Assembly (NCBI GenBank): GCA_027579435.1 | Contig: JANBPK010000988.1 | Span: 1-38,782 of the forward strand | Reading direction: 5' to 3' | Origin: Candolleomyces eurysporus | Lineage: Eukaryota; Basidiomycota; Agaricomycetes; Agaricales; Psathyrellaceae | DNA length: 38,782 bases | Notes under the pieces: generated by a model | The model's input: the letters and a program-made list of their open reading frames with translations, nothing else | Databases searched by the model: none | Told to the model about the DNA's origin: nothing | Program-made: the position numbers and the translations under genes | Part shown: piece by piece, positions 9,296 through 19,229 of the stretch | Numbering within the stretch: the first letter of the stretch is position 1 | Layout of the letters: each line of letters begins with the position of its first letter

Positions 9296-11843
9296 TCAGG
9301 CCGGCTCAATGTAGAGTCTATGGTGCCCTTCACCATCCTCTTGTCTATACAGACGACCATCCTTAGACATGAAGAACTTTGTTGCAAATTGCTCGAAGCT
9401 TTTCCAATTCTTTCCTGAGACCTCACGCGGCTTCACAGCCGGCATGGTTAACCATGCTTGTACAAAAGGTATCCATTCATCTAGTCCTTTTCCTTTGTTG
9501 GTTCTCCAGGAATCAGGGTAATCCTCTACCTCTGACGCCGCCTCACCATCTTCCTCAGAGGCCGCGTTAAGCAGAACATCCTTTGAGAAGGACAACACCC
9601 CATGCCGCTTGACATCCTCTGCCTCAGTAAGGAAGGAACGATACACACAATCTTCTCGAAAGGCGTCCTCGTCCTCCTCAACTCCTTGAAAGAGTAGTGT
9701 GCAGATGATATCCTGCGGTATTTCCTGGTAGTAACCTCCTCTAGTATCTATCTTGTCCTTAAACTCTTCAAAGTCCAGAGGATCTTCATCCCCTTCGTAT
9801 TTCTTAGTATATGTTATAGGGTCGGGCGGGTCACTATCCATGAATTCTTCGAACTTGCGCCGCGGCGGATCACCAGGCTGTGGTAAGCGCCGTGAAAGCC
9901 CGTCCACAGGGAACGTCTTGCCCATTACATGGCTAAGTTCAAAATGAAACTTTCGGACATTCTCAATCCACCGGTTGATAGTCGCGTTTGGTGCCGCTCC
10001 AGGGTTTTGTAACATTCCCTGGACGTACTTCGCGTCTGTTTCAACAACCAGAGGCCGCGCCATGATCAAAGTGTATTCATTTTCTTTGAGTGCCCTCATA
10101 ATCCCGTACAGTTCCCTCTTAGGCTGAGAATAATTTGCCTCTGTATCATTGAGGGACGTAGAACCGAACCTTATATAGTGCCATTTATTCTTATCTTGTG
10201 GATCTTGTTGACTGATGTACCATCCAACTGCCATATAGGAAGTATCCACAGAGAGGCGCACAGGTGCCCCACTATGAACGTCAAGCGGCTTGAGGACGGG
10301 AGCATTTTCTACCGCGTCCTTTAGATCTGCCATCGCCTTATCTTGTTCAGTACCCCATTCCCAAGAAACAGTTTTCCGGGTGAGTTTCTGAATAGGCTCG
10401 GCTCGCGCGGCGTAGTTAGGGATAAATACCCTGAACGTACCAACGATTCCTAAGAAAGATCTTACGTCCGTGACGTCTCTACATGGTCCCCAGCGGGTGA
10501 TAACACCGACGCGATCTGGAGTGGGCTTTCTTCCTTCGTAAGAGACTAAGTGCCCTACTACGGTGACTTCCGGCCTGCATAAACAGGTCTTCTTTCCTGA
10601 GAAAGTGCCGCTGCAGTACTTCATTCTTTGAATAACACGATTGACGTCCTGAATATGTTCCCAGACAAACCTTCTTATGCCTGGGTTTTCAGGTATAGTC
10701 TCATAACCACCACCTGGTAACTCGTACCGCGTCGCGGGTCCTTTAACGGGAACATCGTCCACAAAGGGTTCCGTGAACTTAGGGATTTCGGGTTGCAGAA
10801 TAGCAGTAACGTCTTCGTGGAAAATGGGTACAGAGTTCGTCCAACCCATGGGCAAAGTAACTAGTCTCATAGCGCCGAACGGCGTCTGGAAAGTAGTCAA
10901 ATCCCGAGACCGTTCGTCGAGAATGCGTTCATCGTAGCCAACATAAAGATCCATTGTCGTGCCGCACGAACGCCCGGCAAAACGACTAGCCAATTCCTCT
11001 GTGTTAGGAGGAAGGCCTGAGTGTGCAATAGTCACAGCGTTAAGCGGCTCGAGACTATGCACAATTCTTAAACTTTTACCGTCCTTTTTCAGTACGCAGA
11101 ACCATCTACTGCGATACGAAGAGCTTGAGGGTTCGTAGACGCCGGCTGCTATCTTGCTTCTCATCATCTCGCAAACCGGCTCGAACAGAAATGGAGGAAC
11201 AGGCTTAATATTCTGGACCCNAAGGTTTGTGAAGGACTGTGGCAATGCGGACCGGCGCGAAGAAGTCCTCTCGAAACTTGCCCCGCTCCGCTTCCGTCCA
11301 GGCAAAAGCAGCATTTTGCTCAGCCATAAGATGATGCATAAGCTTCCTTTCTTCAGAAGTCCAGAAACCAGGGTGAGCCTTATCAAAATCCTCCATCCTT
11401 TCTTGTGTATACCTTCCTTTAGGTGAAAAACTTGGGCGGCGTCGGAGAGAGCTCAGGCATGCCGCTAAGGGATCCCCGGTAATGTTGCGTACAATGCGAA
11501 ATTCTTCAGGGAGAGTACCATAGACAGGTCTAACCTTTTTTATCGACCGGCTTATATTTCTTGCCGGTCGATACTCCTTTTACCTTTGCCTCCTGAGCCT
11601 TAGGATTTCCTGATACTTGACCTTGTGTAAAAGATTCTTGCATAGTCAGGAGGTACTGTTCAAATACCTCCCTGTCCTTTGGATCTATTCTTGGTTCATA
11701 TAATGCTTGTTGTAAGTATACTATTTTCTTTTCTTCTTGAGTGAATGAATGACCATCTAGTGGTTCTGCGGTAGCCATTATTTTAGGAATGCCATCTTCT
11801 GACATTTCTAGAATGACCGCTATTTCCTCTCCTTGAAATGAAT
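9296..11843 (-). pseudogene. Ty3 reverse transcriptase and RNase H segment of pol
   Basis: Frame pieces: 11530-11847 (linker after protease), then about 11221-11535 in another frame, then 11220 to 9296 as one frame. RT motifs in order: SRWFCVLKKDGKSLRIVHSL, MDLYVGYDERIL (the Asp box), FGAMRLVTLPMGWTNS, and FVDDVPVKGP as the catalytic xxDD box. The connection leads into RNase H, with the expected acidic residues in SVDTS, RELYGI and ETDAKYV. This enzyme would copy element RNA into DNA and remove the template. The linker breaks at an A6 run (one A too many) and at the N at 11221; dropping the N restores the reading. A TGA at 9296 follows. The breaks could be mutations or base-calling errors, since both frameshifts are at homopolymers. 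Confidence 0.85.
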
Positions 11844-13130
11844 TCAAATCATCGAGGTTTGAAAAGAAGTGCTCAATTCCTCCCTATATAGTGCAGGTAT
11901 CTCACCCCGCGGGAAAGAGGGAACAACAACTCTTCGTCCTGAGTTTGGGTCAGTGAGTGTCATCATATGCGAACCATCGGGATGGTTGTGAGATTGAGCA
12001 CTCATGACAGAGAGGAACGGTCGTCCAAGCAAAATCTTGTACGCCGCGTCACGCACGATGTGTAGCTGCACATAAGCTATGACACCATCTCCACATTGAA
12101 TCGGTACGTTCCTTGCTAATCCTAACGTTCTCACTGTGGTGCGGTTCGAAGACTGGAGGCCTATGGTAAGGTCAGGATCCCAGGATATTCCGAGAGTCCT
12201 AGCCGCCGCCTCGCTTGCTGAACACACTTGTGAGCCTTCATCGAAAATGCATTCTTCGCGCCATGCATAATTTACGACAGGGAAGAAGACGCAAATCTTC
12301 TCAGACTCAGTAGCTGTCACCATTCCTTTGACTTCTGCCTTGTGATGCTCAGAAAGAAACACCTCTACCGCATCTGGTATAATGAGACCTCCAGCCAGGA
12401 CTTTTCCCGAGCTGTCCGACTTGTAGCGCAGAGGGACTGGTAAGTCTTGTAAGAGGACCTCTACCACTTCTTCAGAAGGCTTCTCCTCTTCCTCTTCAGT
12501 CACATCTTCCACTGTAGCCCTTTGAGAAGGCAGAGGAATTAAAGGTTCCTCCTGCCTAGGACTCACGGCGTTAACTTGAGAGTAGATTTTGGAGAGAGCG
12601 TTAAGGTAACTGAGAGAATCTTGACCTAAATCGGTCATAGTGTCCTCTAATTCTTGCAGCAACGCTCCCCGCAACTCCTCAGTCTGACCAGACTTGGAGC
12701 GGTCCCACTTGCCCTTCTTTAACAAGTCGATAGCTTCTTGCCGCGTGATGGGCGAAACCATAGCAAGGTCTTCAAGCTTCATGGGATGTGGTATAGAGAA
12801 AATTTCTTTCATGATTCCCATTATAAGTTCTTTCCTTGCTTGCTTGAGAGCATGCGCGCTCTGCCCAGCGGGCGCTTCAGCCGGCGTCCTTTCCGGTGCC
12901 AAAACCTTTCCACCTTGAATAGGCTTTGTCCTTAAGGGAGGAACCTGCACATACGGCATCAACTTCCAAGTAGGTTCCACCACTTCGAGTCCACTTGGTT
13001 CTAATATATTTTTATCTTTTTGTGTATTAGCGGTTTTGTTGACCTTGCTAGTTCGGCCCTCCAGAGAGTTANCCCCGGTTCTTGTCAACGTTTCGTGTAG
13101 AGACTGGGGCGCGTTCCTTCGCTGGGCCTC
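11844..13130 (-). pseudogene. Ty3 pol N-terminal segment with aspartic protease
   Basis: The frame is the same as gag and continues directly after the gag TGA. It opens with a low-complexity charged linker, then helical sequence. A retropepsin-like domain follows, with the active-site word FDEGSQVCSASEAA and the flap/closing part ending in AYKILLGRPFLSV. The active site reads Asp-Glu-Gly instead of the usual Asp-Ser/Thr-Gly. The domain would cut the Gag-Pol precursor. An N at 13072 leaves frame intact. The frame ends at TGA 11846-11844, where it overlaps the next segment by one base shift. Confidence 0.75.
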
Positions 13131-14939
13131 TCAAAAATCCTCTTGGTTGTTGTTTGCCGCCGCTCGACGTGTCTGGAGCTGATACTGCTCCATGTTCTCG
13201 AAACGTTTAGACAAATCACACAACTGTTCGAAGACCTCGCAAGTAGAAGGTTCTTTAGGTGCTTCCACCTTTGGTGCCGCCGCTTGAGACGGCTTGAGTT
13301 GTTGAGCGATTCGGTTAAGGAACGCGTTTTGCTCCTTCTTCATCTGCTCCATTGACTGTTGGAGAACGGAATGAGTGACCGGCTCGTCGTGTTGCTGATA
13401 AAACACGTCGAACACCTCTGCCTCTAATTCGTCGTATTCCTCCAATAAGTTCAACTCCGCCTGCGTGGGTCCTTTCCACATGGCGTCAACTCGTGCTTTC
13501 ATCGTAGTACCTTCAGGAACTTCGCGAGCGACAACATTGCCTTTACAGAATATAGTGTTGCCTCTTTGAGTAATCCTTCCTCCTTCAAGTCCTAACCTTA
13601 CTTCTGGACACTGAGAAATAGTATGGGAGTTCTGGCCGCAATACCAGCAGCTGAACGTAGCTCCCGCAGGCCAAGTATACATGCCTGGCCGCTGGCCTAC
13701 CGCTTGGTTAGAGGGACGGTAAGGAGCTGGAGCCGGAGCTGGCGCTGCACGAACGGTGGTTGAGAAGTTATTGAATTGAGTCGTCAGGAGGGACATGGAC
13801 TTTTCCACTCTATCAAGAGTAGTGAATACCTTAGCCATTTCCTCTGTCATAGACTCCTGCTTGACCTTAAGGGCTTTCAAACCCGCAGATTCAGCACAAT
13901 CGCTGAGGCCGCTCGAAGTCATATTTCGAGCATAATCAGCTTCTTCTTCCACATAGGCGAGAGCACCGAATGGTCCCACTGCCGCCACGTCAACCATTTT
14001 CGTAGCTACCTTAATAACTTCCACCAATGTAAACGGATCCTCTTCATCTTGCGCCGCTCCATCAGCGTCTATGGCAGGCGCTTTGCGAGAAAGTCGCTCA
14101 CTAAGCCCATCTCTAAAGGTACTCTTTAGTCCACCAATGAACTTGAGAACCAAATCTAGGTTGGCAATAACACCAGATTTGAGAAGGGGCTCCGCTTCAG
14201 CTTGAAAGCCGAGAGCAAACTCGTAAAAAGCAGACTTCTCGTCCCTGCCAATGGGACGTTCTCGAGCTTTGCGACAGATGTCATCCAAGCGAGCCATAGA
14301 TCCTACATCGAATCTCGAAGCCTTCGGTAAAATCTTCATAACAGCTTTTTGCCAGTTTTCGAAGTTGTAGGGCTCGAATCCTCCTTCCAGACGAGACCAA
14401 AGTCGCGCCGTCTGAGTATCAAGGTAGGATAAAGCGTGCGTGACTATTTCTTCGTCCTGCCTGCTTAAACCCGCAACTTTTGCAGCCAACTCCACACCAT
14501 CGAAGAACCTTGTAGCAGTAGACGGATTAGCCGCATCATAAATCAGGTGCTTGCCGCTATACGCAGCCGGCATCGTTTTGACTTGACGCTTAGGGCCAGT
14601 ATTGCCGCCTGACACACTACCACTTTCGCTTCCAGTCATCTTGTCTTTATCGTTTCTTGTAAGAGGTGAGGGGTCAAAGAAGTTTGAAATGAAAGGATTC
14701 AAATCAAGGGTATTTTCTTCACCACCTAAAATCGAAGAATCTAAAGCCGCAGCAATATCTTCTTCTCGAGCCGTATGAAAGCTCACTTTGCCAATATCAG
14801 ATTCAGAGGTCTGCCTCTGAACGTTCTTTCTCTTTGGCTTTGTAGAAGCATGACGAGTAGGTAAATACTTGTTGACCGAATATAAAATTGGTTCACTCGA
14901 GTTACGAGTGCTTCTTTGGGTACCTTGAGGTCTTTCCAA
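13131..14939 (-). CDS. Ty3 Gag (nucleocapsid/capsid) open frame
   Basis: This is a 602-codon open frame. The first true ATG in frame is codon 101 (14639), giving a 502-aa protein. Coding-like sequence continues upstream to a TGA at 14966-14964, and an ATG at 14967 is out of frame there, so a one-base loss near the start is possible. The body is a helical capsid-like region. A CCHC zinc knuckle (CWYCGQNSHTISQC, C-x2-C-x4-H-x4-C) near codon 430 would bind element RNA. The C-terminus is Gln/Lys rich. It ends in TGA at 13133-13131 and the same frame then continues into protease, which is consistent with readthrough expression or with a CGA to TGA mutation. Confidence 0.75.
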   Translation of the reverse strand: MERPQGTQRSTRNSSEPILYSVNKYLPTRHASTKPKRKNVQRQTSESDIGKVSFHTAREEDIAAALDSSILGGEENTLDLNPFISNFFDPSPLTRNDKDKMTGSESGSVSGGNTGPKRQVKTMPAAYSGKHLIYDAANPSTATRFFDGVELAAKVAGLSRQDEEIVTHALSYLDTQTARLWSRLEGGFEPYNFENWQKAVMKILPKASRFDVGSMARLDDICRKARERPIGRDEKSAFYEFALGFQAEAEPLLKSGVIANLDLVLKFIGGLKSTFRDGLSERLSRKAPAIDADGAAQDEEDPFTLVEVIKVATKMVDVAAVGPFGALAYVEEEADYARNMTSSGLSDCAESAGLKALKVKQESMTEEMAKVFTTLDRVEKSMSLLTTQFNNFSTTVRAAPAPAPAPYRPSNQAVGQRPGMYTWPAGATFSCWYCGQNSHTISQCPEVRLGLEGGRITQRGNTIFCKGNVVAREVPEGTTMKARVDAMWKGPTQAELNLLEEYDELEAEVFDVFYQQHDEPVTHSVLQQSMEQMKKEQNAFLNRIAQQLKPSQAAAPKVEAPKEPSTCEVFEQLCDLSKRFENMEQYQLQTRRAAANNNQEDF

Positions 14940-15118
14940 CGTTAATCGCGCTTCTTCCTCTTTTCATGCCGCGTCTTCAGCTAAATAATCAGCTGGAGTA
15001 GAACCTGGCCTCGCAAAGTAGGACGTCTTGTTTGAGTTTGTAAACCTAGTCCACACAGTGGTAGACCAAAATTAGAAACCCTCGCTTTAATCAAGAGAGA
15101 TGAATATGCAATTCACCC
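14940..15118 (-). other. Ty3 leader between primer-binding site and gag
   Basis: This short region separates the candidate primer-binding site from the gag frame. It contains no independent open frame. Its gag-proximal end is open in the gag frame as far as 14963 and may hold the true N-terminus of Gag if a base is missing. Confidence 0.4.
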
Positions 15119-15136
15119 CCCTCATGGTGGGCTCCA
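15119..15136 (-). promoter_or_regulatory. Candidate primer-binding site of the Ty3 element
   Basis: On the minus strand, TGGAGCCCACCATGAG starts two bases after the candidate LTR end (...CTTCA). The complement ends in CCA, as expected for pairing to a tRNA 3' end (plus strand CTCATGGTGGGCTCCA). The tRNA cannot be named without a search. Its position, upstream of gag and next to a TG...CA bounded block, supports the call. Confidence 0.4.
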
Positions 15137-15138
15137 AA

Positions 15139-16255
15139 TGAAGAGATTGAGTACGGNGAGACTACTAACCCACACAACCTAACACCCAACAACACTCTAA
15201 GTTGAGCCGTGCAAGGTAAGGAGTATGAATAAACCTTTTGTAGTCGTGCCGCACCGAAATCAGGGGTGCAAGTATGGGGGTAGTGTAGAGTATTAAGAAT
15301 CAACAAGTTCTCTCTCTTGTGCACACTAGTTCCAGGTAATTGAGGAGTACTCGATAATCACACAGTTAACCCTAAGGTTACTTTCTTTTACTTAGTATCA
15401 CGCCGCGCGAGATAAAAGTCACAAAACCAGTTGATTGCAAATGCAAAGTAAACACAAATAAAACAGCAGTAATTCTCTGGGGAAAAACTATGCTAAGAGA
15501 GTCCAATATATATACTATCTGGAGCTGCGTGATCACCGAAGCATGGTAAATAGGTGTACACAAGATTTATAAATAAAGAGAGTCCAGGCCCCAGCTAGAG
15601 AGAGAGATAAAGAGATAAAAGAGGGTATTGGATATGCCAAGGTGCCGCTGTGCCACTCTGATGCTCGCACCGTGACTATTAATAGATTCTGGTTGCCTTT
15701 TCTAGGATGCCGAAGTTGATTGAGGGTGGTCGGTCTACGGTTATTCCAACCGCCGCCTTGGTGAACCTTTGCTCGAGCCGCGTGAGGAGGAGTCGGACCT
15801 CTGTCAATTGAATAGATTTATCTTGGCAAGTCCCTTGTGACCGCCTTCCGGGTTATCTCTTTCTGTGAACGACTTTCCTTTCAGAGTACTTTTTGAGCTC
15901 CTTTCTCGCGCCACACCAGCCATCATGCTGTCTGATGTGCTGAAACCTCGCCGCGCATCTCTTTATATGCTCAGGGACTCGCCCTACTGCTCTAGCACCG
16001 AATATACTTGATTAATGCGAGGCCGCACAAGAGGCTAGGTACCTTTAGTGCCTAGGAAACCACCTCCATTGCTTTAATAGTGAAATTGAGCCTTTCAGCT
16101 GCAGGGTAGGCCGTTTGATCTGAAGCGGTGCCAACCGGCTGGCCTACTAAACCCTAATCTTGGGTATATGGCAGGCGCACCTCTAAGTTGGCAGTCCTTG
16201 AGTAGACTCCAACTCTCGTGGACCCAAGAGTAGTGTACTCTTTAATTATCCTTCA
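15139..16255 (-). repeat. Candidate 5' LTR of the Ty3 element, about 1.1 kb
   Basis: The block starts TGAAG next to the candidate primer-binding site and ends CTTCA, a matching 5-bp terminal inverted repeat. NACHT-locus homology starts about 140 bp further on. It has no long open frame, is AT-rich in the middle (TATATATA near 15508), and has an N at 15157. The partner LTR is not in the window, so the ends are inferred from TG/CA rules and position only. Confidence 0.45.
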
Positions 16256-16406
16256 CACCGCGCGAGTTATTTTGATACCGGAAGGGTTTTGTAACTTAGA
16301 GATTAAATAGACATGACCGTTAATTGAATGATGAACAATATATTCAATAAAAGTGGTATTTATTCGCAAAAAATCGAACATGGTCATATCACCGCATGCA
16401 ATGAAA
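16256..16406. other. Junction between the Ty3 end and the NACHT locus
   Basis: This AT-rich stretch has no gene. Homology with the 3' flanks of the other NACHT copies begins only at about 16393, some 14 bp beyond the N1 stop, so most of this segment replaces the ancestral 3' flank of N1. A weak hairpin (ATTGAAT...ATTCAAT, about 16324-16350) may act in 3' end formation. Confidence 0.45.
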
Positions 16407-18433
16407 TCAACGCCTCGGGCTAAACTTTGCATCATTCTCCTCCAAGTGAAGAAATTTGTGGCGTAGTAGGTCCCAGCTGCTTGGGGTATTCCAGTTGGCA
16501 GACTTGAGGGCCTTGATCAGTCCACTTCTGACATGCCTGCAACTTGGGCGGCATTGGGTATACCAATGACACTACAAAAAAAAAAGTCTGAGCCTGCCAG
16601 GGATTCAAAGACTTGGACAACTGCACTCACTGTTACATGGACCCCATGAAAGAGGCACTGGATAGAAAGCCTACCTGTGGCAAGATAATATTTTAAATGA
16701 TACTCCACCCACCAGGCTACATCACAGGACAGAATGATTGTGTCCAGGGAACTCAACTCCTCAGCAGACTTAGGAGCAACTTTCCGAACAGTACTGGGGG
16801 AAAAGAATTGGTTAAAGAAATAATTCCTTTCCAGTGGGGTTAGAGAGCGCTCTGGGCCTTTGCCTAGAAGATATATTCAGCCCAGTACCAAAGGAGACAG
16901 ATCAACACCTACTCTTCCAAAGGTGGAAGTAACGGTCGAGAAAGTGGTTCAACACCACCCTTGACTCCATGTACAGGGTTCCAGACCTGGATCTCTCCTC
17001 CAGAAAATCCACCAGGGACTTGTGGTACAAGCAATACGGCAAGTGGTTATGTTCCATGGAAGGAATGGAAACCAATGAGTTGAGATATCTGAACGTATAT
17101 GATGCTTGGCCAGGATATGATTCCAGATATAGGCGAACCGATGTTGCTGCTGGGCTTTGTATTTCTCCGCCATAATACGGGTCTGGTTGGTCCAGGTATT
17201 TTTCACGGAAAATCAGATTGAGCCAGAGGATACTGAGGGGTGGGTCCTGACTGGATTTAAGAATGTGGGTGTACAGTGCATCCAGAGGTGCGAGTGCATT
17301 GGTGGAGTCCTTGAAACCGGGCAGCCGTAGGACCTGCTTCAAGAGTTCTTCAGGATCCCCGCCAGATACTTCCATGAATCGCCCAACGGTTGCTACGTAG
17401 ATGAACTGCCCGGACGCGTTGGCGATCAGGGTTTGGCGTATGTCTTCGCTGGGCCACGATGACGGGCGATGACTTTCACGTCGAATGTTTGCGAATTTGC
17501 TCTCGAGGAACAATGCCATGTCGGCGTCCGGGTTATACTTCGCATCGAGGAACAGCTCCCTGGTCAGGGAGTTCGCGACATCTGTAAAAAAACGCTTGAT
17601 GGCGTGTTCGGGACGACTGGCTATGACGATACGGAAGGGAAAGTCGGGATCACTGGCGGCCTTCATCAGCACGGAGAGAATCTCGATTTGATCATCCTCT
17701 TTGGATCGACGAGGAGCGTTGCTTTGAGCTTCATCATGGTACTGGACCGCCTCGCACTCGTCAAGGCCATCGATGATGATGACCTTGGGCCATGCGCCTC
17801 TGCCTTCTTGACACGCTCGCAAAGGCTCCAAAACGAGCTGATCAAGCTGCACCTCGAGCTTTTGGTCGAAGACCGCAGGATTGTGTTCGACGGCAGAGAG
17901 GATTTGGTCCGCAACTTGGGTCATGGCTTTGTGCTGGACGAGTTGATAGGCCAGCGTTGGCACCAGAAATCGCTTTAAGCGCCTCTTTGCCGACCCGGAG
18001 AAGGACGAGAAGAAATGGGTACCACCAAGGATACCCTTCTCCTGGCAGGTGTCGGCGACTGAGCCCATGATGGCTGTTTTTCCTGAGCCCGCAGGCCCAG
18101 TCAACCACATGATCTCCTTGGGTTCATCGTCGCTGTCTCCGTTACATACCCAACCAACCACCTCATCCTGCACCGCAACTCGAGTTTCTGGGTGGCATTT
18201 TGGTGCATCGCAGCGTTCGTCGGAGTTGTGCAATGCTCCAGCAGCAATATGCTCTCGTAGCTCTGTCATTAAAGCATAGGTCAGTCCCAGAGTACCGACT
18301 TCCCGTTTCGCAATCACTCACTCTCGATAGAGCTTTTCGGTGGACGCTCGCCATAGTGGTGGTAATGCTTCGCGCTGATATTCGTGATTCCCTCGATGTT
18401 TACGCCCTTGGCGTTTTCGAAATAGGAGGACAT
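16407..18433 (-). CDS. NACHT (STAND) NTPase N1, four exons, 619 aa
   Basis: Exons on the minus strand: 18433-18322, 18262-16913, 16863-16631, 16571-16407. The introns are 59, 49 and 59 nt. Exon 1 gives a 37-residue N-terminus with a NIEG-type word, often seen at the start of mushroom NACHT proteins. Residues 93-100 are Walker A (GPAGSGKT), 200-207 Walker B (IIDGLDEC), 252-259 ASRPEHAI. A helical region follows with ASGQFIYVATVGRF and then YHKSLVDFLEE at about 450. Exons 3 and 4 add SCDVAWW and a terminal CHWYTQCRPSC tail. No WD40, ankyrin or TPR repeat is present. STAND proteins switch on by NTP-driven assembly and act in fungal nonself recognition; a role here is inferred. Splice sites were fixed by comparison with N2-N4. 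Intron 2 uses GTAGGT, and retaining it would end the protein two residues on. Confidence 0.85.
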
Positions 18434-19229
18434 TGTGCAGAGTGTGAGTGTAAGTGGGTGAGAGGTTGTTAGCCTCGTGGCGGCTCGCATTCCCATACAC
18501 CGCACCACACCCAAAACGAGCTCCAAGCCTGCGTTCACACGACCGGAACATTGCGTGTGGCGCCCATGACAGCTGGCTGTAACACACCGGTTTGCTGAGA
18601 ATACAAGGATTTCATTTCCTGCCCGGCGGCCGTAATCCAGGTTTGATTTAGCATATACTGCGAGCCACTAGAAAGGGCTGAGACTGACGAGTTTTTTATC
18701 CCAACGCCGTGCCTTCAACCCAAAGCGAGCCAGAGATCATGACCACCCCAAAGCAGCACCGATCCTGTCCTTCACCAGGCCTACTGCAGTTGGCACACCA
18801 TTGGTAGGGAAGAAGTACAGACGAGACATTGCAGGCCACAGGAGGTCTACCGTCTCATCGCACTCAAAGTACACCGAACCTTAAAACGTTTCACCGAGGA
18901 GCAGGTGCCCTGTTAGATCGCAGAGGTCAGTCAGACAATGCCGGATTCGGAGAGACGCACATCAGGAGGCCTGCTGATGTTGCTCAGGCCAGCACCACCC
19001 CATATGGTCCCTCTTCAAACGCTCAACTCCCACTTCTCTAGAAAACTTGAGATGATATATGAGACTTGTATGAGACGCCCCAGCGAGAAGTATAGAGATG
19101 CTGGAAGCGCTAGGATGGCCGACCGGCGCCGTCCGGATGCTGTGAGTTGGAGAGAGTCCGGAAAAGGCCTGACATTATTCAGGCGCAGCAGTGCACGGTA
19201 GCGATATAATCGTCATTGTTGTCGCGACT
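18434..19229. other. 5' flank of N1 with blocks shared by N2, N3 and N4
   Basis: There is no gene. Segments match the upstream flanks of other copies: 18790-18950 resembles 24830-25000 and 34020-34185 (AGAAGTACAGACGAGACA type word, then GCAGGTGCCCTGTTA). About 19110-19200 resembles 25180-25240 and 31200-31300 (GCGCCGTCCGGATGCTG type word). These are remains of the duplicated unit and probably include the NACHT promoter. Confidence 0.55.

Larger units (their letters stand above)
8051..16255 (-). mobile_element. Decayed Ty3/gypsy LTR retrotransposon (right part, one candidate LTR)
   Basis: On the minus strand the order is candidate LTR (15139-16255), candidate primer-binding site, leader, gag, protease, RT, RNase H, integrase: the Ty3/gypsy order with integrase last. 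Breaks: TGA between gag and protease (13131-13133), a one-base frame change near 11846, a frame change at an A6 run (11536-11541 on +), an N insertion at 11221, and a TGA just before integrase (9296-9298). There is no chromodomain after integrase. No second copy of the LTR was found in the window. Either the left LTR lies off the left edge, so that the two plus-strand genes sit inside the element, or that end is lost. Confidence 0.8.

Noticed and set aside
17469..17978. Plus-strand open frames across N1-N4 (up to 171 codons)
   Set aside because: They are antisense shadows of the NACHT exons and are not kept in the same form in all four copies.
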